DNA from: Persicobacter psychrovividus
GTDB lineage: Bacteria > Bacteroidota > Bacteroidia > Cytophagales > Cyclobacteriaceae
Direction: 5' to 3'
DNA length: 64,000 nucleotides
Assembly: GCF_036492425.1 (NCBI RefSeq)
Contig: NZ_AP025292.1
Span: 2,480,001-2,544,000, forward strand
The translations under genes were made by a program, and so were the position numbers. Below, one piece after another: positions 54,398 to 63,128 of this stretch. How positions within the stretch are numbered: position 1 is the first letter of the stretch; each line of letters starts with the position of its first letter. The notes below the pieces were generated by a model. That model saw only the letters and a list, made by a program, of their open reading frames with translations. It was not told the origin of the DNA and searched no databases.

Positions 54398-57157
54398 TTA
54401 GCCCAGTTTCTTGATCAGCTCTTTAAACCTGCTGAAGCCATACTCTGTATCGAGCAAGTTTTTGATCCGCAGAATCGTAAGGCCGCTGTACCCATTGGTT
54501 CGGGTGAGTGCCCGTTCCATCTGCGACCAACCTTCGCCAGTCGATAGCTCGTAAGTTGTTGCGTTCTCTCCTGCAACATTGATTTTCAACTCTGCCGCCG
54601 CATCAGCAACCCACCGTACCAAATCTTCCGCTCTCGAAAAACCTTCATGGTCTTTGTTGAATTTCTCCAGACAGGTAAAGTGCACCACCAGGCGCTCACG
54701 GTCTTCCTTATCAATAAGAATATTGAGCATCTCCAGGTACTCCCGCTGATCGGTGCCATTCAAATGCGGATGCGCATTCAGCAAACCTGCCGTAATTTCG
54801 GATACCCGTGGCATATTCGGATTGCTGATATTCCAGTGCACTCCAGCAATTTTAAAGCCCAGGGGCGTACGGTCAAAATGCTCCCCGGAAAAGACTTCCA
54901 GTGCCACTTTCAATACCCTGCGGCCATGCATCAGCAAAGAGTTATGATACCAGCTGATCAGGTCGCGGCCCATCACGGTTTTGTAATACGTCTGCGCCCC
55001 GAAAAAATCGTCTGGCGCTTTGGGCATCATCACTTCTGAGAAATCGAGATAAGCCGTTTCCCAATGGATGTTCATCTCCTTAATGTTGGTGTACTGACGC
55101 TGAAGGTACTCCCTGAAATCTTCCACAGCCAGTTTACTGTAACACTGTAGCGTTCCACGGTTGGGGTAATCCCCCCAGTCATGGGCGTTATAGGAAGGGT
55201 ATCGTAATTCCCCTGCAGGCCCAAGGCTGATGTTGATTTCTGCGGTCATGTCCTCATAAGGTGCAAATCGACGCTTGAAAGCCTCCATAAACCTGCGGTA
55301 GTAAGGCAATACATATTCATCAGCCCAAAGCGACACATACTCTACTGAAGCCGCCCCAGATTCACTGACATACTGAAAATCAGAGAGGGTAAGGTCGGTG
55401 TGCCCTTGCATCAATTCCCCCCACAGCCAAACGGGAGTCCATTGGGTAAAGTCATCATTCACATTGCCTCCCGCCTGATGGAAAGACAAAATAGGCACCC
55501 AGTTCAGTCCGTTCAGTCGAATAAGCTGAACAATGCGGTCATAATAATTCCAGTCGAAATGGGTAGGTCCCTGCTGCTGCACCAACCCCCACCAAACATC
55601 GACAGAAATCGCCTCCACGCCAGCCTCTTTCATCAGGCGTAATTGTCGGTCAAACTCCTGCCAATCATCACGGCTGATCATGCGGCGGTCACTTGCCGCA
55701 GAGAGGTGCAAAGGCCCCATCACGCGGAACGACTTCCGATGCACAGGAACAAAGGTGTTTTCACTTCCCGCCTGCTCAATCATGCGCTTAAGGCGGTTTT
55801 TCGCCAATTCATGATCGAACAAAATGCGCAGAGAAATGACATTCAGCCCGTGGAATCCCGCAACATCAAACAGTGCCCGATCCAGCTGATTCCAGCCAAC
55901 ATTATCAAGCAAGCCGCCTTTGGTGCCATTTTCTGCCACCACGCGCACGCCGATTCTGCGGCAGGCTTCCGCCACCCAAAGGGCCAAATCTTCCGCCCTG
56001 GAAAAACCTTTATAATCCTTATTTTCCTTCTCTACACACGAAAGGTGTACCACCGTCATCTCACGGAATTTCTCGGGAATAAGGGTGTTGAGTGTTTTAT
56101 AATATTCCCGCTGATCATTGATGTCCAGATCGGGATGTGCCGCAATAATTCCTGCGGTAATTTCTGCCGCCCGCGGCATATGCATATCACTTATTTTCCA
56201 GTGAACAGCTGGCAGGCGGAAACCGATTTTACATTTGTTGAAAGGCTCATCACGGAAAACATCGAAGGCCATTTCAAGCATTCTTCTTCCATGCCGAACC
56301 AGCTCGCCACTGTACCAGCTCGAAAAATCCTGCCCATACTGCGTGGCCAAATATCTTTTTTCATCGAATATATCATGGCTCTCATCGGGCAACTGAACGG
56401 CTGCCCAGTTTTCCCAGTCCGAGCCATAAACCTGATTCACTGCCTCCAAAGAGCCGTAGTTATTCAGCAACCACGATTGCCAACTGCGGAAAGCGGGCTT
56501 GGAATAGCATTGCAGTGTTCCGCGGTTAGGGTAACCTCCCCAATCGTGATTATTGAATGAAGGGTAACGCAACTCCCCGTTAGGGCCCATACCGATCATG
56601 ATTTTCGGAATCTGGCTGCCCATACTTCGGAAATTTTCACGGAAGGATTTCAGTACGTTTCTATAAAGCGGAATGGCGTAATCGTCCACCCACAACGACA
56701 ACACCTCAGAGCAGGCATCGCCCGTTTCCGACACATACTTAAGGTCACTCAACCGCTTGAGCCCTGGCTCTTGCATCATCAGGTAACCCCACACCCATTC
56801 TGGAATAGGCTGCATGTATTTAAAGTTTTCAGACTCCGAAGTGGCAGACTGAAAATGGAAACAGAATTCAGGCACAAAACCGATGCGGTTATCGCGAAGG
56901 ATTTCTGCTATTTTTTTGTAATAAGACCAGTTAAAGGTGATTTCTGCATTGGGGTCCTTGAGGTCCACTTTGGCTTCAGGCTCCACCGATGCCCAGGAGA
57001 TCGGTACAATAACGGCATCTACGCCCATTTCTGCGAGTGAACGGGTCCACTGTTCAAAAAGGCGCCAATCGTCGAGGTTCAAAACTGAACTCTCGTTATA
57101 TAGTCTAACGCTTAGAGGCGCAGTAACTTCAAATGTTTTTCTTTTGAGGGGTGACAT
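54398..57157 (-). CDS. Tandemly duplicated GH14 beta-amylase, first half degenerate
   Basis: A 919-residue protein of two full glycoside hydrolase family 14 barrels (about 10-465 and 472-919). No signal peptide, so probably cytoplasmic, cleaving maltose from alpha-1,4-glucan ends. In the second half the soybean residues Asp53, His93, Asp101, Glu186, Lys295, Thr342 and Glu380 have counterparts in VDVWWG (Asp520), FHQAGGNVNDD (His560, Asp568), GPAGELRYPS (Glu650), GFKIAGVHW (Lys769), HFTCLEK (Thr828) and VAGENA (Glu864). In the first half only the two glutamates (Glu195 in GPNGELRYPS, Glu409 in VVAENG) and the His101 remain; Asp53 is Pro52-Ile, the flexible-loop GGN is SATSESE, Lys is Arg314 and Thr is Ser373. 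So the first barrel is likely impaired or adapted. Start ATG 57157. Confidence 0.93.
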   Translation of the reverse strand: MSPLKRKTFEVTAPLSVRLYNESSVLNLDDWRLFEQWTRSLAEMGVDAVIVPISWASVEPEAKVDLKDPNAEITFNWSYYKKIAEILRDNRIGFVPEFCFHFQSATSESENFKYMQPIPEWVWGYLMMQEPGLKRLSDLKYVSETGDACSEVLSLWVDDYAIPLYRNVLKSFRENFRSMGSQIPKIMIGMGPNGELRYPSFNNHDWGGYPNRGTLQCYSKPAFRSWQSWLLNNYGSLEAVNQVYGSDWENWAAVQLPDESHDIFDEKRYLATQYGQDFSSWYSGELVRHGRRMLEMAFDVFRDEPFNKCKIGFRLPAVHWKISDMHMPRAAEITAGIIAAHPDLDINDQREYYKTLNTLIPEKFREMTVVHLSCVEKENKDYKGFSRAEDLALWVAEACRRIGVRVVAENGTKGGLLDNVGWNQLDRALFDVAGFHGLNVISLRILFDHELAKNRLKRMIEQAGSENTFVPVHRKSFRVMGPLHLSAASDRRMISRDDWQEFDRQLRLMKEAGVEAISVDVWWGLVQQQGPTHFDWNYYDRIVQLIRLNGLNWVPILSFHQAGGNVNDDFTQWTPVWLWGELMQGHTDLTLSDFQYVSESGAASVEYVSLWADEYVLPYYRRFMEAFKRRFAPYEDMTAEINISLGPAGELRYPSYNAHDWGDYPNRGTLQCYSKLAVEDFREYLQRQYTNIKEMNIHWETAYLDFSEVMMPKAPDDFFGAQTYYKTVMGRDLISWYHNSLLMHGRRVLKVALEVFSGEHFDRTPLGFKIAGVHWNISNPNMPRVSEITAGLLNAHPHLNGTDQREYLEMLNILIDKEDRERLVVHFTCLEKFNKDHEGFSRAEDLVRWVADAAAELKINVAGENATTYELSTGEGWSQMERALTRTNGYSGLTILRIKNLLDTEYGFSRFKELIKKLG

Positions 57158-57466
57158 GATCGTAAGATTAATTCCCTAAAATATTTGCCAGTAAGGGGTT
57201 TACTGACACTTCATTTTTAAATCCATAAAAACGTTTATCCAATAACAAAGTTATTTCATTACCTATCAACTTATAGGACAACTATTATTTTTTATTTCAT
57301 TGGTAACGAATGCATATATATTTTGGGGGCCATGGTTGCTATTTACTGCTATCATTGGCCTGCTCGGTCGGTTGAGTGGTTTTCGGAACTGAAAACCGAT
57401 TCATCGTTTATCGCCATAAAGCAAGAAAAGCTACCGATCTCAGTAGCTTTCCATTTCTTTAAATAT
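57158..57466. other. Intergenic region
   Basis: About 310 bp without a gene. It contains a GGTTTTC/GAAAACC hairpin (57378-57397) of unknown role and the his terminator at its right end. Confidence 0.5.
57425..57451 (-). terminator. Terminator behind hisB
   Basis: On the minus strand AAAGCTAC and GTAGCTTT enclose an 8-nt loop, followed by TCTTGC; 16 nt after the hisB stop codon. The T-run is short (four T). Confidence 0.65.
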
Positions 57467-58573
57467 TTATAACGCCCCTTTGGTGGAGGGCAGCTGATCG
57501 AGCCGCTGTACATCGCGAGCGACCGCCATTTTTATGGCCTTGGCAAAGCCTTTAAAAATGGCCTCAATTTTATGGTGCTCATTATCTCCTTCGGCCTTGA
57601 TGTTCAGGTTGGTGAGCGAAGTATCGGAAAAGGACTTGAAGAAATGATGGAACATTTCCGTCGGCATATCCCCGATTTTCTCCCGTTTGAAGGTCGCCTC
57701 CCAGATCATCCATGGGCGGCCACCGAAATCAATCGCCACCTGCGCCAGGCAATCATCCATAGGCAACAGGAAACCATATCTGTAAATCCCCATTTTATCT
57801 CCCAGCGCCTGTCGGAAAGCCTCTCCCAAAGCCAGGCCAGTATCTTCGATGGTGTGGTGTTCATCAATATGCAAATCGCCCTTCACCTCTACGGTCAAAT
57901 CGCAGCTGCCGTGTCGTTTTACCTGATCGAGCATATGGTCGAAGAAAGGCAAACCAGTATTGATCGTTCCTTGCCCTGTCCCATCGAGGTTCAGGTCGAT
58001 AAAAATGGTGGTTTCTGAGGTTTCCCTGCGGACGGTCGATTTTCGGGCAGGCAACAACAAAAACTCATAAATCTTGTCCCAGTCGGTGGTGGTCAGTACG
58101 GCACGGTCGTCCAGGGGCTCTTCATGAATCAGGATCCCTTTGGCACCCAAATTTTCTGCGAGCTGGATATCCGTTGCACGGTCGCCGAGCACAAAACTGT
58201 TTTCCAGGTCGTATTCTTCGGAAAAGTAATCCGTCAGCAAACCCGTATTTGGCTTTCTCGTCGGGGCATTATCAGCCTCAAAAGTGCGGTCGATATGTAC
58301 GGCCGAAAAGTGGATCTGCTCCGCTTCAAGCATCTGCATCATTTTGTTATGAGCAGGCCAGAAGGTCTCTTCAGGGAAACTATCAGTCCCCAAACCATCC
58401 TGATTGGTGACCATCACCAGTTCATAATCGAGCTGTTCGCTGATCTTCCTGAGGTTGGAAAGTGCCTTGGGAAGAAAGCCCAGCTTTTCCAGTGAATCTA
58501 CCTGATAATCAATCGGCGGTTCCACAATAATGGTCCCGTCACGGTCTATAAATAATACTTTTTTCTTTTTCAT
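57467..58573 (-). CDS. hisB: Bifunctional histidinol-phosphatase/imidazoleglycerol-phosphate dehydratase
   Basis: Catalyses steps seven and nine of histidine synthesis. The 368 residues hold an N-terminal HAD phosphatase (IDRDGTII, residues 9-16; VTNQDG, about 55; [15 protein letters not shown], about 130) and a C-terminal imidazoleglycerol-phosphate dehydratase (about 178-365) with the manganese-binding [15 protein letters not shown] (about 237), HHFFKSFS (about 308) and [15 protein letters not shown] (about 332). The bifunctional form is known from enterobacteria and Bacteroidota. Starts 2 nt after hisC; last gene of the operon before a terminator. Confidence 0.97.
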   Translation of the reverse strand: MKKKKVLFIDRDGTIIVEPPIDYQVDSLEKLGFLPKALSNLRKISEQLDYELVMVTNQDGLGTDSFPEETFWPAHNKMMQMLEAEQIHFSAVHIDRTFEADNAPTRKPNTGLLTDYFSEEYDLENSFVLGDRATDIQLAENLGAKGILIHEEPLDDRAVLTTTDWDKIYEFLLLPARKSTVRRETSETTIFIDLNLDGTGQGTINTGLPFFDHMLDQVKRHGSCDLTVEVKGDLHIDEHHTIEDTGLALGEAFRQALGDKMGIYRYGFLLPMDDCLAQVAIDFGGRPWMIWEATFKREKIGDMPTEMFHHFFKSFSDTSLTNLNIKAEGDNEHHKIEAIFKGFAKAIKMAVARDVQRLDQLPSTKGAL

Positions 58574-58575
58574 AA

Positions 58576-59637
58576 TTAGGGTTGAGTGATGGTTTCGTAG
58601 GAGCCGATCGCCTCCACAACAGCTTTATTTTCTTCAGGCGTACCGACCGTAATTCTCAGGCAGCTTTCACACAACCGAACTTTGGAGCGGTCGCGCACTA
58701 CCATGCCTTTGCCCAACAGGTATTCATAGACCTGGCGGGCATCAGCCATCCGCACCAAAAGGAAGTTGGCGTCGGAAGTATTGATGCTTTCCACCATTGG
58801 CAGCTGCAACAGTGAGGCACGCAATTTTTCGCGCTGTAGAATTGATTCCTTCACCCAGTCATTTTTCTGGCTGTATTGCTTCAGTGCTTTCAGGGCCTCC
58901 TGCTGAGTGGGTTCAGCAATATTGTATGGCGGCTTGATCATGTTCAGAATATTGATAATATCCTCGCTGGCGTATCCCACACCCAGGCGGATGCCCGCCA
59001 AACCATAAGCTTTGCTGAAGGTCTGCAAAATCACAAGATTCGGAAATTCCTTGATCAGCGGCAGCACACTTTGCTCTGGCGCATAATCAATATAAGCCTC
59101 ATCTACCACTACCAAACCATTGAAGTTCTCCAACAGGTTCAAAATCACTTCGCGCTGTAACAGGTTACCCGTCGGGTTATTTGGCGAACAGATGAACACC
59201 ATTTTGGTACGCTCATCAATCTGTTCATAAACTTCGGGCAGATCAATGTAAAAATCCCGTGTTAGTGGCGCTCGGCGTGCTGTAATATTATTGATGTCGG
59301 CACATACCTTATACATACCGTAGGTTGGTGGCATGATCACCACATTGTCTTCGGCAGGTACACAAAAAGCCCTGAATAATAAATCGATGACTTCATCACT
59401 ACCATTTCCCAGTAAAATCTGACTGGCTTCGACCTCCTTAATCTGGCTTAAACGCTGCTTCACTTTCGACTGAAGCGGATCTGGGTAGCGGTTGTATTTC
59501 CCCCCACCCACAGAGCCGTAAGGGTTTTCATTGGCATCCAAAAATATTTTTGCGTGTCCACTGAACTCATCCCTTGCTGAGGAATAAGGCTTCATATATT
59601 TTAAATGGGGGCGAATCAGTTTCGATAAATCAAACAT
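58576..59637 (-). CDS. hisC: Histidinol-phosphate aminotransferase
   Basis: A 353-residue PLP-dependent aminotransferase (fold type I) which transfers the amino group from glutamate to imidazole-acetol phosphate. [10 protein letters not shown] (about 35) starts the family, [10 protein letters not shown] (about 155) and [10 protein letters not shown] (about 178) line the cofactor pocket, and [14 protein letters not shown] (about 208) holds the Schiff-base lysine. 11 nt after hisD. Standard length. Confidence 0.97.
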   Translation of the reverse strand: MFDLSKLIRPHLKYMKPYSSARDEFSGHAKIFLDANENPYGSVGGGKYNRYPDPLQSKVKQRLSQIKEVEASQILLGNGSDEVIDLLFRAFCVPAEDNVVIMPPTYGMYKVCADINNITARRAPLTRDFYIDLPEVYEQIDERTKMVFICSPNNPTGNLLQREVILNLLENFNGLVVVDEAYIDYAPEQSVLPLIKEFPNLVILQTFSKAYGLAGIRLGVGYASEDIINILNMIKPPYNIAEPTQQEALKALKQYSQKNDWVKESILQREKLRASLLQLPMVESINTSDANFLLVRMADARQVYEYLLGKGMVVRDRSKVRLCESCLRITVGTPEENKAVVEAIGSYETITQP

Positions 59638-59648
59638 AAAATATAGGG

Positions 59649-60941
59649 CTATTTGGAATTTAAATAATTCAGACGCAAGGTGACTGCCTGCTTGTGTGCT
59701 TGAAGTTCCTCACTGGCGGCCATTTTTTCAATAGCTGGGCCGATATTTTTCAGACCTTCTTCGGTTATTTCCTGAAAAGTAATCTGTTTTAAATAACTAT
59801 CTAAAGAAACGCCAGAATGATTGCGGGCATAACCGTTCGTTGGCAGCGTGTGGTTGGTTCCTGAGGCATAATCCCCTGCGGATTCTGGCGTGTATGCACC
59901 AATAAATACAGAACCTGCATTGATGATCCTTTCGGCAATTTTGTACTGGCTTTCCGACTGTAGAATCAGGTGCTCTGGCCCGTAAACATTGATCAGTCGG
60001 ATCGCCTGCTCCAAATCCTTCAGCACAATGGCCATACTGTTGCCCAAAGCTTTTTCGGCAATTTCTGCCCGTGGCAAGGTGGCCAACTGACGATCCAAAG
60101 CTTCCTGCACCTCCTTCACTACGGCCTCTTCATTGGTTACCAAAACCACCTGACTATCCACGCCGTGCTCAGCCTGCGACAATAAATCCGAAGCGATAAA
60201 ATCCGCATTGGCCGTAGCATCGGCATAAACCAACACTTCCGAAGGGCCTGCGGGCATATCAATTGCGACACCTGCCGACTGACTCACCAACTGCTTGGCA
60301 GCGGTAACATACTGGTTGCCTGGCCCGAAAATTTTATATACCGCAGGAACACTCTCGGTACCATAAGCCAAAGCGCCAATGGCCTGCGCCCCTCCAGCCT
60401 TCACGATTTTATCTATGCCGAGCAATTTGGCGGTGAACAAAATCGCAGGGTGAATTTCTCCTTCCTTATTCGGAGGCGTTGCCAGAACGATCTCAGCACA
60501 ACCCGCCAATTTTGCAGGAATGCCAAGCATCAGCACTGTGGAAAATAATGGCGCTGTTCCGCCAGGAATATATAGGCCTACTTTCTCAATCGCCACGCCT
60601 TTTCGCCAGCATCTCACCCCTTCCATCGGACTAACCTCCAAGGTTGGGCGTGCCTGTGCAGCATGAAAACGCTCAATGTTTTTTGCAGCCAAACGGATCG
60701 CATCCTTCAGCCCTTCATCCACTTTAGATTGCGCCGCTTCCATTTCCTGCGCACTCACCCAAAGCGTTTCAAGCTTTACACCATCGAAGCGTTCAGCATA
60801 CGTTTTCAAGGCGGCATCTCCTTCTTGCTTAACCGTTTCAAGAATTGGGTTCACCTGATCATAAATAACAGACAAATCCATGGTTGGGCGCTGGAGTATT
60901 TGCGCCCAATCTGCAGATTTCGGTTCAATATATGTTTTCAT
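59649..60941 (-). CDS. hisD: Histidinol dehydrogenase
   Basis: A 430-residue zinc enzyme that oxidises L-histidinol to L-histidine in two NAD-dependent steps, the last of the pathway. Clear motifs are KVGLYIPGGTAPLFSTVLM (about 120), KAGGAQAIGALAYGTE (about 178), GPGNQYVTAAKQLVSQSAGVAIDMPAGPSE-like region (about 205-232), SQAEHGVDSQV (about 256) with zinc-binding Gln/His, and YGPEHLILQ (about 329) with the catalytic Glu-His. 6 nt after hisG. Confidence 0.97.
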   Translation of the reverse strand: MKTYIEPKSADWAQILQRPTMDLSVIYDQVNPILETVKQEGDAALKTYAERFDGVKLETLWVSAQEMEAAQSKVDEGLKDAIRLAAKNIERFHAAQARPTLEVSPMEGVRCWRKGVAIEKVGLYIPGGTAPLFSTVLMLGIPAKLAGCAEIVLATPPNKEGEIHPAILFTAKLLGIDKIVKAGGAQAIGALAYGTESVPAVYKIFGPGNQYVTAAKQLVSQSAGVAIDMPAGPSEVLVYADATANADFIASDLLSQAEHGVDSQVVLVTNEEAVVKEVQEALDRQLATLPRAEIAEKALGNSMAIVLKDLEQAIRLINVYGPEHLILQSESQYKIAERIINAGSVFIGAYTPESAGDYASGTNHTLPTNGYARNHSGVSLDSYLKQITFQEITEEGLKNIGPAIEKMAASEELQAHKQAVTLRLNYLNSK

Positions 60942-60947
60942 CTGTTG

Positions 60948-61808
60948 CTATTTGATCATTTTATCAATCGGCAAACTGATGATGTCTTCACCACCCGCAT
61001 TCTTTATCTCCTCAATCATATCCCAGAAATCGTCGTCAGCAATAACCGCCTGAAGCGATACCCAGCCTTCGGTAGACAATGGCGTTACCGTTGGGCTTTT
61101 CACGCCAGGAAGAATTTGCTCAATTTTCGGAAGTGCCGATACTGGCGCATTAAGCATGATATAGCGGAATTTTTTTGCTTGCTGCACTGCTTCAATCCTG
61201 AATAGGAGCTTGTCTAAAATTGCCTGCTTTTCTGCCGAAAGGCCCTGGTTGGCAATCAGTACGGCTTCAGAGTAAAATACTTTCTCTACTTCTTTAAGGC
61301 CATTACTGATCAGGGTAGAACCTGAAGAAACAATATCGAAAATCGCATCTGCAAGACCAATGCCTGGAGCAATTTCCACAGAACCGCTAATGGTGTGGAT
61401 TTCAGTATTGATGTTGTTCTCATCAAAAAATTTCTGAAGAATCACTGGGTAGGAAGTCGCTACTTTTTTATTCTGAAAGAAAGACAACCCCTCGTACTCA
61501 ATCTCTTTAGGAATTGCCAAAGAAATACGGCATTTCGAGAAGCCTAATCCTTTAACTCTTTTTACTTCCTTGTTCTTTTCAGACACCTCATTCTCTCCCA
61601 CAATACCAATATCGGCAACACCGCTCGCCACATAATCAGGGATATCATCATCGCGAAGGAATAAAAACTCTACTGGAAAATTAGATGAAACCGCTTTCAA
61701 TTTTCTGTCATTATTAGAAAATTTCAATCCGCATTCTTTCAATAAACTTAAAGATGACTCCGATAAACGGCCTTTTTTCTGTACGGCCAAACGCAAAATA
61801 TTACTCAT
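60948..61808 (-). CDS. hisG: ATP phosphoribosyltransferase (long form)
   Basis: First and controlled enzyme of histidine synthesis: joins ATP and PRPP. The 286 residues are the long form with a C-terminal regulatory (HisG_C) domain, so it should be inhibited by histidine through that domain and needs no HisZ. Motifs: LAVQKKGRLSESS (about 7), DVVxGVAD-like YVASGVADIGIVGENEV (about 60), the PRPP-binding loop GLADAIFDIVSSGSTL (about 155), and ATSYPVILQKFFDE (about 116). First gene of the operon, with a histidine-rich leader frame 226 nt upstream. Confidence 0.97.
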   Translation of the reverse strand: MSNILRLAVQKKGRLSESSLSLLKECGLKFSNNDRKLKAVSSNFPVEFLFLRDDDIPDYVASGVADIGIVGENEVSEKNKEVKRVKGLGFSKCRISLAIPKEIEYEGLSFFQNKKVATSYPVILQKFFDENNINTEIHTISGSVEIAPGIGLADAIFDIVSSGSTLISNGLKEVEKVFYSEAVLIANQGLSAEKQAILDKLLFRIEAVQQAKKFRYIMLNAPVSALPKIEQILPGVKSPTVTPLSTEGWVSLQAVIADDDFWDMIEEIKNAGGEDIISLPIDKMIK

Positions 61809-62033
61809 GATAACTGTTGATCTTAGAATTGTTCATGATACCCCACTGAAGGATCTTTTTCTTCAAACAGGCGCAATCAGAACAGAAATTATGTATTTTA
61901 TATAGAAAATCCGAACCACAGCAGACATATCATAGGATAAAATGTAAATAAAACATTTTATGTTCTTATGTGATCGAATTATAAATGGGGAGAGCTGAGG
62001 CAGACGTCCTGGACGATCAAGATCCTCAATAAA

Positions 62034-62165
62034 TTAACATTCCACAACAGTGGAATGATGCATAGCTGCATGATGATGACGATGGAAAGTGTGGGCATGA
62101 CGAACAGCAACGATGTCAAATCGTTGTGCGATACGCGGCGTTATGTTCGTCTGTGGTGTCATCAT
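62034..62165 (-). CDS. Histidine-rich leader peptide of the hisGDCB operon (candidate)
   Basis: A 43-codon frame from ATG 62165 (a second ATG follows at once) to TAA at 62034. Residues 23, 25, 28, 30, 31, 32, 36 and 37 are histidine, eight within 15 residues, in the segment RHAHTFHRHHHAAMHH. It ends 226 nt before hisG. It is too short for usual gene calling. Such His-run peptides are the sensor in attenuators of histidine operons. The RNA folds well: GACGAACA with TGTTCGTC, CAACGA with TCGTTG, and CATTCCAC with GTGGAATG at the 3' end, followed by a T-rich stretch. No textbook terminator with a T-run is seen, so the mechanism is open. Confidence 0.6.
   Translation of the reverse strand: MMTPQTNITPRIAQRFDIVAVRHAHTFHRHHHAAMHHSTVVEC
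62037..62056 (-). promoter_or_regulatory. Hairpin at the end of the his leader frame
   Basis: CATTCCAC and GTGGAATG form an 8-bp perfect stem with loop TGTT over the last codons of the leader, directly followed by TTAATTTATT. The 5' arm begins in the last His codon, so a ribosome stalled there would prevent folding. Terminator or pause hairpin; role inferred. Confidence 0.45.
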
Positions 62166-62168
62166 TAT

Positions 62169-62203
62169 TTGATGATCCTAAGGTATATGACCGATTTATA
62201 AAA
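62169..62203 (-). promoter_or_regulatory. Possible promoter of the his leader and operon
   Basis: On the minus strand GTTG, about 20 nt, then TACCTTAG (one departure from TAnnTTTG), ending about 12 nt ahead of the leader ATG. The leader mRNA would have almost no 5' untranslated part, which is a weakness of this call. Confidence 0.3.
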
Positions 62204-62292
62204 TACAACCTTTGACATTGATTTTATTTAAAGTCTAATTGTTTTCCAACAGGCTTTATGGTTTCGTGGCAGTTTTATAACAGCTCCCCTTC

Positions 62293-62390
62293 GTCCAAGC
62301 ATCCCACTTGAACGAGGGAGAGTTGTCTTTAATCCAAGCGAGACGCTTGAATCAAAAAAAAGAAAATGCTTGAGCGAGGAAGCATGAAAC
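62293..62390. repeat. Cluster of family E hairpin repeats
   Basis: Three hairpins in series: GTCCAAGCATCCCACTTGAAC, ATCCAAGCGAGACGCTTGAA and ATGCTTGAGCGAGGAAGCAT. The shared core is (T)CCAAGC...GCTTGAA, as at 18682-18706. They lie ahead of the lipoprotein gene at 62460. Confidence 0.55.
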
Positions 62391-62459
62391 TTGATTTTTT
62401 TTTAGATAACTCATTAACTTATAGCATTAATAATCAGATCATTTAACCAACACCCACCT

Positions 62460-62987
62460 ATGAAACTCTTATTTTTCACATCCTTTATCTGCATACTGAC
62501 CATCAGCTGTACCCAACAACAAGAACCCGAACCTCCTATTTTTGGAATGGCTATCGGTTCCGACATCGATTTATCCATCCAAAACCCTCAAGGGGTAGAT
62601 TTGATCAGCCCTGCGACTGAGGAATATTTTCCAGTTGAAGATATGCAGTTATATTATTTAGTTGATGGGAAGAAGGTCAAAGTACAAGATTTTGCCCCAC
62701 AAATAGGTGGACATAATGGTTTGAAGCTACTCAATGGGATTTCAACGCATAAGCTAAGGTGTTTTTTGTACAACTATAATGAGAAAGAAGAGGAAATTGG
62801 AGAAGATGGTGTAAAGAAGGGAACAAGTATGTACTACCTTCAACTGAATCAAACCATAACGGATACGATCAAAACCGAGTGGGAAGCACTTGATGGCCGA
62901 TACTATGCTATTCGAAAGGTGTGGTATAATGGGAATCTGTTTGAGGAGGAGCCTTTTGATTTGACGATTGTTAAAGGGCAAGAATAA
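62460..62987 (+). CDS. Lipoprotein of unknown function
   Basis: A 175-residue lipoprotein: signal peptide with lipobox TISC (Cys17). The mature part seems to be a beta-rich domain (FGMAIGSDIDLSIQNPQGVDL..., MQLYYLVDGKKVKV, YAIRKVWYNGNLFEEEPFDLTIVKG). I do not recognise a family, and no partner is adjacent. AT-rich like its surroundings. Confidence 0.75.
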   Translation: MKLLFFTSFICILTISCTQQQEPEPPIFGMAIGSDIDLSIQNPQGVDLISPATEEYFPVEDMQLYYLVDGKKVKVQDFAPQIGGHNGLKLLNGISTHKLRCFLYNYNEKEEEIGEDGVKKGTSMYYLQLNQTITDTIKTEWEALDGRYYAIRKVWYNGNLFEEEPFDLTIVKGQE

Positions 62988-63027
62988 ATTGTAGGTTGTT
63001 AGTTGGGGCAAAAAATCATTACCCCGT

Positions 63028-63056
63028 ACTGGTTGTAGCGTCCCCGCCACGACCAG
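63028..63056. repeat. Hairpin repeat, family C
   Basis: ACTGGTTGTAGCG, loop TCCC, CGCCACGACCAGC; 40 nt behind the lipoprotein stop codon. Confidence 0.65.
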
Positions 63057-63067
63057 CCAACCATTGG

Positions 63068-63100
63068 GTGAGACGTAATGAATTACGCCTTTACAGCATT
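63068..63100 (-). repeat. Interspersed hairpin repeat, family B
   Basis: GTGAGACGTAATGAATTACG then CCTTTACAGCA; the minus strand reads TGTAAAGGCGTAATTCATTACG, the cleanest copy in the window, with a GGCGTAATTCATTACGTC near-perfect palindrome. Confidence 0.7.
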
Positions 63101-63128
63101 GGGTTAGATACCAAATTTGATAATCATT

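Larger units (their letters stand above)
61809..62459. other. Upstream region of the his operon with leader frame and hairpin repeats
   Basis: Some 650 bp between divergent genes. It holds the his leader frame (62034-62165), hairpins within and behind it, a promoter candidate near 62169-62200 and, on the far side, family E hairpin repeats (62293-62390) near the divergent lipoprotein gene. Confidence 0.6.

Noticed and set aside
55643-56560. 305-codon plus-strand open frame
   Set aside because: Antisense to the beta-amylase gene, which is certain from its motifs.
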